Source: Sphingobacterium sp. (GTDB lineage: Bacteria; Bacteroidota; Bacteroidia; Sphingobacteriales; Sphingobacteriaceae). From it: a stretch of 64,000 nucleotides of DNA. Position numbers and translations under genes: made by a program. The stretch covers positions 620,001-684,000 of the forward strand of contig JAITTY010000006.1 in the NCBI GenBank assembly GCA_031286695.1, read 5' to 3'. The notes beneath the pieces were generated by a model. It ran no database searches and was not told the origin of the DNA. It saw nothing but the letters and a program-made list of their open reading frames with translations. Below are positions 41,281 through 50,022 of the stretch, piece after piece (position 1 is the first letter of the stretch; every line of letters starts with the position of its first letter).

Positions 41281-44076
41281 ATGGGTTTGTCAAAATATCG
41301 CGAAAAACGTGCCGCTGAAAAAACACCAGAACCCTTTGGCGGAAGACCAAGCGGAAAGGACTTGAGGTTTGTCGTGCAGAAACACGACGCCTCTCACTTG
41401 CATTATGATTTTCGGCTTGAAATGGGAGGTGTACTTAAAAGTTGGGCGGTCCCCAAAGGACCTTCTATGGATCCTTCAGTCAAACGTCTGGCGATGATGG
41501 TTGAAGATCATCCTTACGATTACCGAAATTTTGAGGGTATCATTCCTAAAGGACAATATGGTGGCGGAACGGTGATTGTGTGGGATGAGGGTAGCTACGA
41601 GGCCCTGGCAATGGGAACCGACGATATTGAAAAGATGGATAGCAACCTCCGTCACCAGCTTTATAGTGGAAAGCTCAAATTCAGATTGCATGGACAGAAA
41701 CTGAAAGGAGAGTTTGCACTGGTAAAAGCATATGGACGGGGAGAAAATGGCTGGCTATTGATGAAGCTGGAGGATCAATATGCTACCGACAAAGATGTTA
41801 CTCAGAATGATAAATCTGTATTGTCAGGCAAGACGATTGTGCAAATGGAAAAATCTCCCGATAAAGTCTACGGACATCCAAGTCTCAAAGAGCATCGTAT
41901 ATCAAAAGATAAAGGTAGGGAAAGCAATAAAATAAGCCCTGATCAGATGGATGTAGAGCCCAATAAAAAAAAGGGTATTTCCGGCCAAAAGGAAAGCAGT
42001 ATTTTGACGCTGTTGAAAAAGTCGCCTAAACAGGCATTTTATACTAGGGTGCAGCCCATGCTTGCGACGCTGATCGATAAGCCTTTTGATGACGAAAGTT
42101 GGGTATATGAGGTGAAATGGGACGGTTACCGTGCTATTGCCTTTGTGAAAAATGGCCAAGTGGAACTAAAATCTAGAAACGATAAAAGCTTTAATGAAAA
42201 GTTTTATCCCATATACGACAGTCTGAAAGCTATAGGGCTCAACGCCGTGCTCGATGGAGAGGTCGTGGTACTGAAAAAAAATGGAACCTCCGATTTTGCT
42301 TCTCTACAAAACTGGCGCAGCGAAGCAGATGGCGATTTGGTCTATTATGTGTTTGATATCCTGTGGTATAATGGAAAAGATCTAAAAGAGCTACCGCTAC
42401 TGGAACGAAAAGCAATTCTAAAGGAAATACTGCCACAAAACGAATCGATCTTATTGAGCGAGCATTTCGATACATCGGGAATTGAATTTTTGAAAGAAGC
42501 GAAGAAGCTCGGTTTGGAAGGCATTATGGCAAAACGAAAGGAAAGCACTTATCATCTAAAAGATCGTTCACGTGACTGGTTGAAAATCAAAGCCAATAGG
42601 CGTCAGGAGGTGGTTATTGGTGGTTTTACGAAAAATGATGATTCCAGTAGGCTATTTAGCAGCCTATTGGTAGGTCTGTATGTCGGTAGAAAACTGATCT
42701 ATACAGGTAAGGTCGGTACCGGATTCAATGTGAAATTACAACAGGAAATGATGAAGCAGTTCGAACCTCTGATCATAAAAAACAGTCCATTTGAGGGGCA
42801 ACCCGATATAAACAAACCATCACGGTTTAGACCCAATCCACCTCATGCTTCGGTCACCTGGCTTCGCCCTGAACTGGTTTGCGAGGTGAGCTTTACGGAG
42901 ATGACAGCTGACGACGTCATGCGCCATCCCTCATTTGATGGTATGCGTGATGATAAAAATGCTCAAAAGGTGATTTTTGAAGAGGAGCATTCCGCTCAGG
43001 ATATTGTTGACAATGTTGAAGATCAGGTGGGAAGATCGAAAAGGCCTGTTGCAGCCAATGAATCCGCCAAATCAAACAGTTCTGAAAATTTCTTGTCATT
43101 ACATAAATCACCTAATGCGAAAACGTATAAAACAATGCTAAATCCCAAAGACAAAACCCAAGTTCGGAAAGTAAATGGACATGAGTTAAAGTTTACCAAC
43201 CTCGATAAAATATTCTGGCCGGAGGAAAAAATTACCAAGCGCGATTTGATTAATTATTATGAACAGGCTGCTGCTTATATTTTACCATACCTTAAAGATC
43301 GGCCACAAAGCATGAATCGATACCCAAATGGTATCAAAGAGGAGGGGTTCTATTTTAAAGATGTCACCGATACAGCACCAGAATGGGCCGAAACCTATCT
43401 TTACCAAAGCGAGGCCGATAACCGTGATCGACATTATCTTGTAGGAAAAGACGAGGCCACTTTGCTGTATATGGTTAACCTGGGCTGTATCGAGATGAAT
43501 CCCTGGAGTAGCACCGTTAAGAAACCCGATAACCCGACCTTTTGTATCATTGATCTAGATCCGGATAAAAACACATTTGATCAGGTGATCGAAACAGCTC
43601 AGCTTACCAAGCAACTGCTGGATGACATGGGAGTCCCTTCTTATTGTAAAACAAGTGGTTCTACGGGACTTCATATTTACATCCCATTGGGAAATAAATA
43701 TAGTTACGATCAATCCAAGGAGTTTGCACGTATTATCGTTACCCTGATTCATGCCGAGCTACCCAACTATACAAGCCTGGAGCGAACTGTCCGTGACCGG
43801 AAAGGTAAAATGTATCTTGACTTTCTTCAGAATAGGCCACATGCAACGATTGCAGCGGCATATTCCGTGCGGCCCAAACCTAGTGCAACAGTGTCGATGC
43901 CATTGCATTGGGATGAAGTAAAAAAAGGTTTGAAAATCAGTGATTTCACATTGTTCAATGCGGTCGAAAGAATGCATGCAGTAGGCGATATCTTTAAACC
44001 CGTACTCGGCAAAGGAATCGATCTGAAAAAAATTATTGACAGGTTCTTAAAACATAATTCTAACTGGAATAAATAA
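41281..44076 (+). CDS. ligD: Multifunctional ATP-dependent DNA ligase LigD (phosphoesterase-ligase-polymerase)
   Basis: A 931-residue protein carrying all three LigD domains in the order phosphoesterase (about residues 1-190, with HDASHLHYDFRLEMGGVLKS), ligase (about 260-560) and primase/polymerase (about 640-925). The ligase lysine is K279 in EVKWDGYRA, with the ERKAILKEIL region and a DWLKIK motif V. The polymerase aspartates are in IIDLDPDKNT, with SGSTGLHIYIPL and RDRKGKMYLDFLQN. LigD repairs double-strand breaks with Ku by end joining. No Ku gene is in the window. An internally deleted second copy lies at 58.8 kb. Confidence 0.95.
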   Translation: MGLSKYREKRAAEKTPEPFGGRPSGKDLRFVVQKHDASHLHYDFRLEMGGVLKSWAVPKGPSMDPSVKRLAMMVEDHPYDYRNFEGIIPKGQYGGGTVIVWDEGSYEALAMGTDDIEKMDSNLRHQLYSGKLKFRLHGQKLKGEFALVKAYGRGENGWLLMKLEDQYATDKDVTQNDKSVLSGKTIVQMEKSPDKVYGHPSLKEHRISKDKGRESNKISPDQMDVEPNKKKGISGQKESSILTLLKKSPKQAFYTRVQPMLATLIDKPFDDESWVYEVKWDGYRAIAFVKNGQVELKSRNDKSFNEKFYPIYDSLKAIGLNAVLDGEVVVLKKNGTSDFASLQNWRSEADGDLVYYVFDILWYNGKDLKELPLLERKAILKEILPQNESILLSEHFDTSGIEFLKEAKKLGLEGIMAKRKESTYHLKDRSRDWLKIKANRRQEVVIGGFTKNDDSSRLFSSLLVGLYVGRKLIYTGKVGTGFNVKLQQEMMKQFEPLIIKNSPFEGQPDINKPSRFRPNPPHASVTWLRPELVCEVSFTEMTADDVMRHPSFDGMRDDKNAQKVIFEEEHSAQDIVDNVEDQVGRSKRPVAANESAKSNSSENFLSLHKSPNAKTYKTMLNPKDKTQVRKVNGHELKFTNLDKIFWPEEKITKRDLINYYEQAAAYILPYLKDRPQSMNRYPNGIKEEGFYFKDVTDTAPEWAETYLYQSEADNRDRHYLVGKDEATLLYMVNLGCIEMNPWSSTVKKPDNPTFCIIDLDPDKNTFDQVIETAQLTKQLLDDMGVPSYCKTSGSTGLHIYIPLGNKYSYDQSKEFARIIVTLIHAELPNYTSLERTVRDRKGKMYLDFLQNRPHATIAAAYSVRPKPSATVSMPLHWDEVKKGLKISDFTLFNAVERMHAVGDIFKPVLGKGIDLKKIIDRFLKHNSNWNK

Positions 44077-44083
44077 AATTATT

Positions 44084-44281
44084 GTGAATGTAAAGCGCAT
44101 ATTTGGAAGCATACTGACTATACTAGGTATCGAGGGACTCATTTACACCGGAAATGGATTGATTAAACGATACGAAACCAATATGACGCTGATTGTTGTA
44201 GCTGTAATAGCATTATTGTTTTTTTTATCAGGCATAGGTCTTATAAAAAACACAAAAGATGAAGGGGAATTGGTGGGTTAG
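44084..44281 (+). CDS. Small two-helix membrane protein
   Basis: Starts at GTG 44084, seven bases after the ligD stop, with no ATG available. The 65 residues read MNVKRIFGSILTILGIEGLI as a first helix, then a short polar loop (RYETN), then a second helix (MTLIVVAVIALLFFLSGIGL), ending IKNTKDEGELVG. Similar small proteins with ILGIxGLIY and GIGLI-x-TKDE occur in Sphingobacteriaceae. Function is unknown. It is probably read with ligD. Confidence 0.65.
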   Translation: MNVKRIFGSILTILGIEGLIYTGNGLIKRYETNMTLIVVAVIALLFFLSGIGLIKNTKDEGELVG

Positions 44282-44390
44282 ATGACTCGAAAAAAGCAGT
44301 GAAAAAAACAGGTCAAGAAGAGAAACATTTTATAAAAGAAGGAGGCGGTCTATTTAGTGGAAATGATTGTAAAGGTAATATGACGTAAAT

Positions 44391-44456
44391 ACGAAAATGT
44401 CCCCTTTTTTTGGGGGAATACCACCTGCTATTTCAGTTAAATTGCGGTTAGTTTTG
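44391..44456 (+). promoter_or_regulatory. Candidate regulatory region of the GH16-GH43 gene
   Basis: ACGAAAATGTCCCCT begins at 44391 and continues into TTTTTTTGGGGG, a CCCC/GGGG hairpin. TAGTTTTG (44449-44456) matches the -7 consensus, 42 bases before the ATG, with no TTG at -33. A related ACGAATTCACCCCT occurs before susC at 46427. The shared ACGAA-CCCCT pattern could be a binding site of the PUL regulator. Confidence 0.4.
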
Positions 44457-44498
44457 TATTGATAAACTAAAATTATATCGTAATCAAACTTTTTAGTA

Positions 44499-46253
44499 AT
44501 GAAAAAAATCTTTTTTGCCTGCCTTTCCCTTTTCGCAAATTTTTATGATGGTAAGAGTCAAACCCAGATTCCTGCGGGATACGATCTGGTTTGGTCTGAT
44601 GAATTTAATACAGAAGGGCCTGTAAATGCCAAAAACTGGAACTTTGAAGAAGGTTTTAAGCGTAATCAGGAAGCTCAGTGGTATCAAAAACAAAACGCAT
44701 ACTGTAAAAATGGGCTTCTTGTTATCGAAGCCAGGAAAGAAAATAAAGTTAATCCAGACTATAGACCCGATGTTGCTCATTGGCCGCATATAGAAAAAAA
44801 AATTGAGTACAGTTCTGGATCGCTTAATACGCTTGGGAAACATAGTTGGCAATTCGGGTTGTTTGAAATGCGGGCTCGAATACCTGTTGGGACTGGGCTT
44901 TGGCCGGCGTTTTGGACTTTGGGGATTGATAAAGAATGGCCCTCAAATGGTGAAATCGATATTATGGAGTATTATAAGGGTAATATACTGGCAAATATCG
45001 CTACAGGAACAGATCAGCGTTGGAAAGCGCACTGGTTTAGTCAGATTAAATCGGTTGCAGATTTAGGAGGGGCAGCATGGGCTAGGGAATTTCATACTTG
45101 GCGTATGTTGTGGAATGAGGATATGATTGAGCTCTATGTTGATGATTTTTTAATCAATAGTGTCTCTTTAGATCAATTGAACAATCGAGATGGATCAGGG
45201 TATAATCCTTTTAAGCAGCCTCATTATATTTTGCTCAATCTTGCGCTAGGGGGAATAAATGGTGGGGCAATAGATCCAAATTTGCTGCCAGCGAAATATG
45301 AAATCGATTATGTGCGTGTTTACCAAAAGAAATTAACGAATAAAAAAATATCGTTCCTTCCTGGACAGACTTGGAATGATCAGTCTGGACAAGTTATCAA
45401 TGCGCACGGAGGTGGTATCCTCTACCAAAATGGAATTTACTATTGGTACGGAGAGAAACGTGGTGGGGAAGAGTCTCAAGGCATCAATGTATATTCTTCA
45501 AAAGATCTGTATCATTGGACCTATGAAAATTTAGCATTGTCCCCCTCTGACGGCGAAAAAAGTGATATTTCTTGGGGCTGTTTGATGGAACGTCCAAAAG
45601 TCATCTATAATGCCAAAACGAAAAAGTACGTTATGTGGTTTCATTTGGAACTCAAAGATAGGGGGTACGCTGCTGCTCGTGCTGCAGTAGCTATTAGTGA
45701 TTCAGCTATAGGACCTTTTCGATTTTTACATAGCTTTAGACCCAATGGAAACATGTCCCGAGACATGGGACTTTTTGTGGACGACGACAACAAGGCTTAC
45801 CAAATATATTCATCTGACGAGAATTATGCACTGCGTTTGGTGGAGTTAACTGACGATTATCTACATACTACGGTAAAAGATTCATTGCTTTTTCGAAATC
45901 ATCGTGAGGCTCCAGCGATGTTCAAGCATGATAAATATTATTACCTTTTTACAAGTGGTTGTACAGGTTGGGCACCTAATCGGGCAGAATTATATCGCGC
46001 AAATACTCCCTTTGGACCTTGGCAATCGCTAGGTGACCCGATGGTTGGTCCTGACGCGACATTGACATTTGGCGGACAATCGACTTTTGTATTACCCGTT
46101 AATGGAAAAAAGGATGCTTTTATTTTTATGGCAGACCGCTGGAACCCCAAAAATCTATTGGATAGTCGCTATATCTGGTTGCCCATTGAATTGCAGAATG
46201 GAACGGTAAAAGTTTCTTGGAAATCGGATTGGAACTTGACTATATTTCAGTAA
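44499..46253 (+). CDS. Secreted GH16-GH43-like fusion glycosidase
   Basis: A 584-residue enzyme with signal peptide to about residue 20. The N-terminal domain (about 22-282) is GH16, starting YDLVWSDEFN, with catalytic GEIDIMEYY (E152 nucleophile, D154, E157 acid/base), and ends IDYVRVYQK. The C-terminal part (about 290-584) resembles a GH43 five-bladed propeller, with NAHGGGILYQNGIYYWYGEK, RPKVIYNAKTKKYVMWFH and SRDMGLFVDDDNKAYQIYSS. GH16 cleaves internal beta-glucans or galactans, and GH43 trims side chains or ends. Fusion in one chain implies joint attack on one polymer. It is the first gene of the PUL, ahead of susCD. Confidence 0.85.
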   Translation: MKKIFFACLSLFANFYDGKSQTQIPAGYDLVWSDEFNTEGPVNAKNWNFEEGFKRNQEAQWYQKQNAYCKNGLLVIEARKENKVNPDYRPDVAHWPHIEKKIEYSSGSLNTLGKHSWQFGLFEMRARIPVGTGLWPAFWTLGIDKEWPSNGEIDIMEYYKGNILANIATGTDQRWKAHWFSQIKSVADLGGAAWAREFHTWRMLWNEDMIELYVDDFLINSVSLDQLNNRDGSGYNPFKQPHYILLNLALGGINGGAIDPNLLPAKYEIDYVRVYQKKLTNKKISFLPGQTWNDQSGQVINAHGGGILYQNGIYYWYGEKRGGEESQGINVYSSKDLYHWTYENLALSPSDGEKSDISWGCLMERPKVIYNAKTKKYVMWFHLELKDRGYAAARAAVAISDSAIGPFRFLHSFRPNGNMSRDMGLFVDDDNKAYQIYSSDENYALRLVELTDDYLHTTVKDSLLFRNHREAPAMFKHDKYYYLFTSGCTGWAPNRAELYRANTPFGPWQSLGDPMVGPDATLTFGGQSTFVLPVNGKKDAFIFMADRWNPKNLLDSRYIWLPIELQNGTVKVSWKSDWNLTIFQ

Positions 46254-46294
46254 TGGATATATTGAGTCGATGAAAAAGTAACATAAGGCGAAAA

Positions 46295-46341
46295 ATAAAC
46301 AACAAAGTCGTTCTCTAATAGAGATCGACTTTGTTGTTTAT
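46295..46341 (+). terminator. Very long hairpin after the GH16-GH43 gene
   Basis: ATAAACAACAAAGTCG (46295-46310) and CGACTTTGTTGTTTAT (46326-46341) are perfect 16-base arms. The loop contains a further TCTCT/AGAGA stem, so about 21 pairs form with one mismatch. No T-tract follows, so it may act as a processing or attenuating structure rather than a classic terminator. Confidence 0.65.
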
Positions 46342-46813
46342 AACAAGATGCTAAATTGATTGTAAGCTTGTTGTTGAACAAAAAACTGCTAGAAATATCG
46401 AATATAGTTCATTTAAGGTTTTTTTGACGAATTCACCCCTCAAAAAAGATTGTTTTTACCCCCTCTGTTTTTTTCTTCTATAACTAATTTCATCCTGGTC
46501 ATTGTGGTGTTTGCACGAAGCTTATGACATGCTTACTAACCTATTGCTTTAACCAATCGCAACCTTCCAAAGTGCCCACAAAGCTGGCTATCTGTAAGAT
46601 GGACCTGCACAAATTTTGTCAAACCGATTATTAAACAACGTATTATGAAAAGGCTATTTTCTATTGAACCTACAACATGATTTCCAAAACACCGCGTTGA
46701 ATTCGAGGAATTCTTACCCGTGGGACAGTTTATTTTATAAACCTAATTACCGAAATGAGAATTGAAAAATATGGACCTATGCTAAGAAAATTGCTAACCG
46801 ATTATTGATTATT
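46342..46813 (+). promoter_or_regulatory. Leader and regulatory region of susC
   Basis: About 470 bases without a gene. ACGAATTCACCCCT (46427-46440) is followed by A/T tracts and ACCCCCTC (46458-46465), so a CCCCTC core repeats with a 24-base period. This is the most likely binding site of the hybrid two-component regulator at 54520, in line with its position far upstream of susC. The susC frame opens with TTG at 46805, but ATG at 46814 is the better start. Confidence 0.45.
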
Positions 46814-49800
46814 ATGAATACAAAATTTAGATTACAAAAACACTTTAAAAAATGGATTTGGTTGCTCTTGCTGTTTTCGCTGACAGCGATGGCGAGTTTT
46901 GCACAAGAGAACCTGATAAGAATTCAGGGGATAGTTTCCGCCAAAGACGGACCTGTGGCGGGTGTAACGATATCCATAAAAAATGGTAAGGTCTTGGGTA
47001 CTAGTGATGAAAAGGGGAAGTTCAAATTTGATGTGGCGGAAGCGACAACATTAGTTTTTAAGTATTTAGGATTTAAAGAAAAAGAGGTAATTCTCAAAGA
47101 ATATCGTCCAGATGCAAAAGGGCATTATATCTTGGATGTGTTACTGGAAACAACCCAGGAAAGTGCTTTGGATGAAGTTGTCGTTGTGGGGTTTGGTACG
47201 CAGAAGAAAGCTTCTTTGGTAAGCTCCATAGCATCCGTAAATCCCAAAGAACTGAAAGGGCCGACCTCTAATCTAACGACCATGTTAGCGGGACGGATTC
47301 CGGGAATGATTGCTTATCAACGTTCAGGAGAACCAGGAGCAGATAATGCTTCCTTCTTTGTGCGTGGATTGGGATCTTTTGGATCTGGAAAGACAGATCC
47401 TCTGATATTGATTGACGGTGTGGAGTCGACACAGACGGACCTAGCTCGTCTACAACCTGATGATATTGCTAGTTTTTCTGTGTTAAAAGATGCAACTGCC
47501 GCAGCTGTGTATGGAGCCCGGGGTGCCAATGGTGTTTTGTTAATTACGACCAAAGTTGGAACGTCGGGAAAAACACAGTTTATGGCGAGAGCGGAAGGCA
47601 AGATTTCGACAAACTCTAGGAATATCGAACTCACCGACAATATTACGTATATGAATTTGGCCAATGAAGCTGTACTGACCCGCGGACTTTCCAAGCCAAC
47701 GCCGTATACACAATCCAAAATTGAAAATACAATTCGTCATACAAACCCTTACTTATATCCGGATAACGACTGGATCGATATGCTTATAAAAGATTACACG
47801 TTTAATCAGGGATTCAATTTGAGCGCAAGTGGCGGCGGTGAACGCGCTAGATTTTATGTATCAGGTACTTATAATGTCGATAATGGTGTCTTGAAAAAAT
47901 TGGGTACCAATAATTTCAATAACAATATCAAGTTGATTAACTATTCACTGCGTTCAAATGTAGATTTACAGCTTACAAAGTCTACTCAGGCAAGTGTCAA
48001 GTTATATGGCCAATTTGATGATTATAATGGACCAATAGGCTCAGGTGCGGATCATTTCAGGGCCGCGTTATGGTCCAATCCCGTACAATTTCCCGCTGTA
48101 TATCCCAAAGAATATATGCCTTATATTCAACATCCTCTTTTTGGTGGATCTGTGGTTATCGATGATACTGCACCACAGGGGGTATTGTTGACAAATCCGT
48201 ATGCCAACTTGGTTCGTGGTTATCAACAATACAATCGATCGACATTAATGCCACAGGTAGAGATAAAACAAAATCTTGATTTCTTAACAAAGGGCTTGAA
48301 TTTTAGAATGATGGGCTATGCTAAACGCTATTCATATGGGCAGACGGCGAGGTCTTATAATCCTTTTTATTATACTGGGCGTTTGGATCCTTCGGACAAC
48401 TCTATACTGTTGAGTGTGATCAATGACGGATCCACGGGGTCTGTTGGTACACCTGGTCAGGAGTTTCTAAGCTACGGAACCTCAGGATCGGATATCAATT
48501 CTACCTTGTATTTTGAAGCATCAACCAATTATGCGCGGACGTTTGGAAAACATGATATATCCGCAATGTTAATCACGCTATTTCAGGATTATAAAATATC
48601 TAGAGACAATATCACAACATTACAGTTGGGCTTGCCGAAACGTAATAATGGGATTTCCGGTCGTTTTACGTACGGTTATGATAACCGTTATTTAGCGGAG
48701 TTTAACTTTGGATATAATGGTTCAGAGCGTTTTCACGAATCAAACCGGTTTGGATTCTTTCCTTCCTTTGGTCTGGCCTATAGAGTTTCTAATGAACCAT
48801 TTTTTAAATCGCTCTCTAGCGTTGTATCAGATTTTAAGCTACGTGCAACCTACGGAATTATCGGTAATGATGCGATTGGAAGTGATTCCGATCGTTTTTT
48901 CTACCTTTCCCAAGTTAATATCGGTGACACCAATTTCGGTTCTACCTTTGGAGAAGATTATGGTTATTACCGGCCAGGGGTCAGTGTGAGCAGATATGCG
49001 AACCACCAAATTTCTTGGGAGCAGTCACGTCAGATCAATCTGGGATTAGATCTCTCATTTTTGAATAATTCCATTGGTTTGATTGCGGACTTCTACAAGG
49101 ACTATAAATCTCATATTTTGGAAAGCCGTTCCTACATCGGTTCTACAATTGGTCTACAAGCGACACCAATGGCAAATACGGGGAAAGCCGAAAAAAGAGG
49201 CTTTGATTTGGCACTGACCTATAATAAAAATATGTCTACAGGTTGGTCGTTTCAATATCGCGGAAATGTCACCTTTGCTCAATCCAAAATAACTAAACGT
49301 GACGAACTACTCTATCCGGATAATATGAACTATCGTTATCAAGTGGGACATTCAGTGGCGCAATCTTTTGGTTTGATTGCTGAACGTTTATTTATAGATG
49401 AATATGATGTGGCCAATGCTCCGGCTCAACAATTTGGGGATTACATGGCCGGGGATATTAAATACCGTGATATGAATGGTGATGAGCTGATTACCGATAA
49501 TGATGCGGTTCCGATTGGATATCCTACATCACCAGAGCTAATTTATGGGTTTGGTGGAACAACTGGGTACAAAGGATTTGACTTTTCTTTCTTTTTCCAG
49601 GGTTCAGGAAAATCATCATTCTTCATTAATCCTGAGAACATAACGCCATTTGTGCGTAATGGAGGTGCACAAAATGGCTTATTAGCAGCAATCGCCAACG
49701 ATTATTGGTCGGAAGAAAATAGAAATATTTACGCCTTTTTTCCTAGACTGAGCGATTATTTTGTGAATAATAACAATAGACAATCTACCTGGTGGATGCG

Positions 49801-50020
49801 AAACGGCGAGTTTCTTCGCCTTAAAAATATTGAGCTAGGATATAATCTTTCTCGTTCTCTCGCAGACCATTACAAATTAAAGTCCTTGCGTTTGTATTTC
49901 AATATGATGAATGTGTTTACGTTGAGCAATTTTAAAATGTGGGATGTTGAGATGGGCGGAAACGGTCTCGGATATCCTATCCAGCGTACTTATAACTTTG
50001 GTATCCAAGTTAATTTTTAG
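46814..50020 (+). CDS. SusC/RagA-family TonB-dependent glycan importer
   Basis: A 1068-residue outer-membrane protein with signal peptide ending SFAQ. The carboxypeptidase-like beta-sandwich (about residues 30-110) includes IQGIVSAKDGPVAGVTISIK. The TonB-box region follows as LDEVVVVGFGTQKK. The plug (about 130-260) contains MLAGRIPGMIAYQRSGEPGA, FFVRGLGS and DATAAAVYGARGANGVLLIT, the SusC hallmarks. The barrel ends TYNFGIQVNF with terminal F. It imports oligosaccharides with its SusD partner, encoded three bases after its stop. Confidence 0.95.
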   Translation: MNTKFRLQKHFKKWIWLLLLFSLTAMASFAQENLIRIQGIVSAKDGPVAGVTISIKNGKVLGTSDEKGKFKFDVAEATTLVFKYLGFKEKEVILKEYRPDAKGHYILDVLLETTQESALDEVVVVGFGTQKKASLVSSIASVNPKELKGPTSNLTTMLAGRIPGMIAYQRSGEPGADNASFFVRGLGSFGSGKTDPLILIDGVESTQTDLARLQPDDIASFSVLKDATAAAVYGARGANGVLLITTKVGTSGKTQFMARAEGKISTNSRNIELTDNITYMNLANEAVLTRGLSKPTPYTQSKIENTIRHTNPYLYPDNDWIDMLIKDYTFNQGFNLSASGGGERARFYVSGTYNVDNGVLKKLGTNNFNNNIKLINYSLRSNVDLQLTKSTQASVKLYGQFDDYNGPIGSGADHFRAALWSNPVQFPAVYPKEYMPYIQHPLFGGSVVIDDTAPQGVLLTNPYANLVRGYQQYNRSTLMPQVEIKQNLDFLTKGLNFRMMGYAKRYSYGQTARSYNPFYYTGRLDPSDNSILLSVINDGSTGSVGTPGQEFLSYGTSGSDINSTLYFEASTNYARTFGKHDISAMLITLFQDYKISRDNITTLQLGLPKRNNGISGRFTYGYDNRYLAEFNFGYNGSERFHESNRFGFFPSFGLAYRVSNEPFFKSLSSVVSDFKLRATYGIIGNDAIGSDSDRFFYLSQVNIGDTNFGSTFGEDYGYYRPGVSVSRYANHQISWEQSRQINLGLDLSFLNNSIGLIADFYKDYKSHILESRSYIGSTIGLQATPMANTGKAEKRGFDLALTYNKNMSTGWSFQYRGNVTFAQSKITKRDELLYPDNMNYRYQVGHSVAQSFGLIAERLFIDEYDVANAPAQQFGDYMAGDIKYRDMNGDELITDNDAVPIGYPTSPELIYGFGGTTGYKGFDFSFFFQGSGKSSFFINPENITPFVRNGGAQNGLLAAIANDYWSEENRNIYAFFPRLSDYFVNNNNRQSTWWMRNGEFLRLKNIELGYNLSRSLADHYKLKSLRLYFNMMNVFTLSNFKMWDVEMGGNGLGYPIQRTYNFGIQVNF

Positions 50021-50022
50021 AC

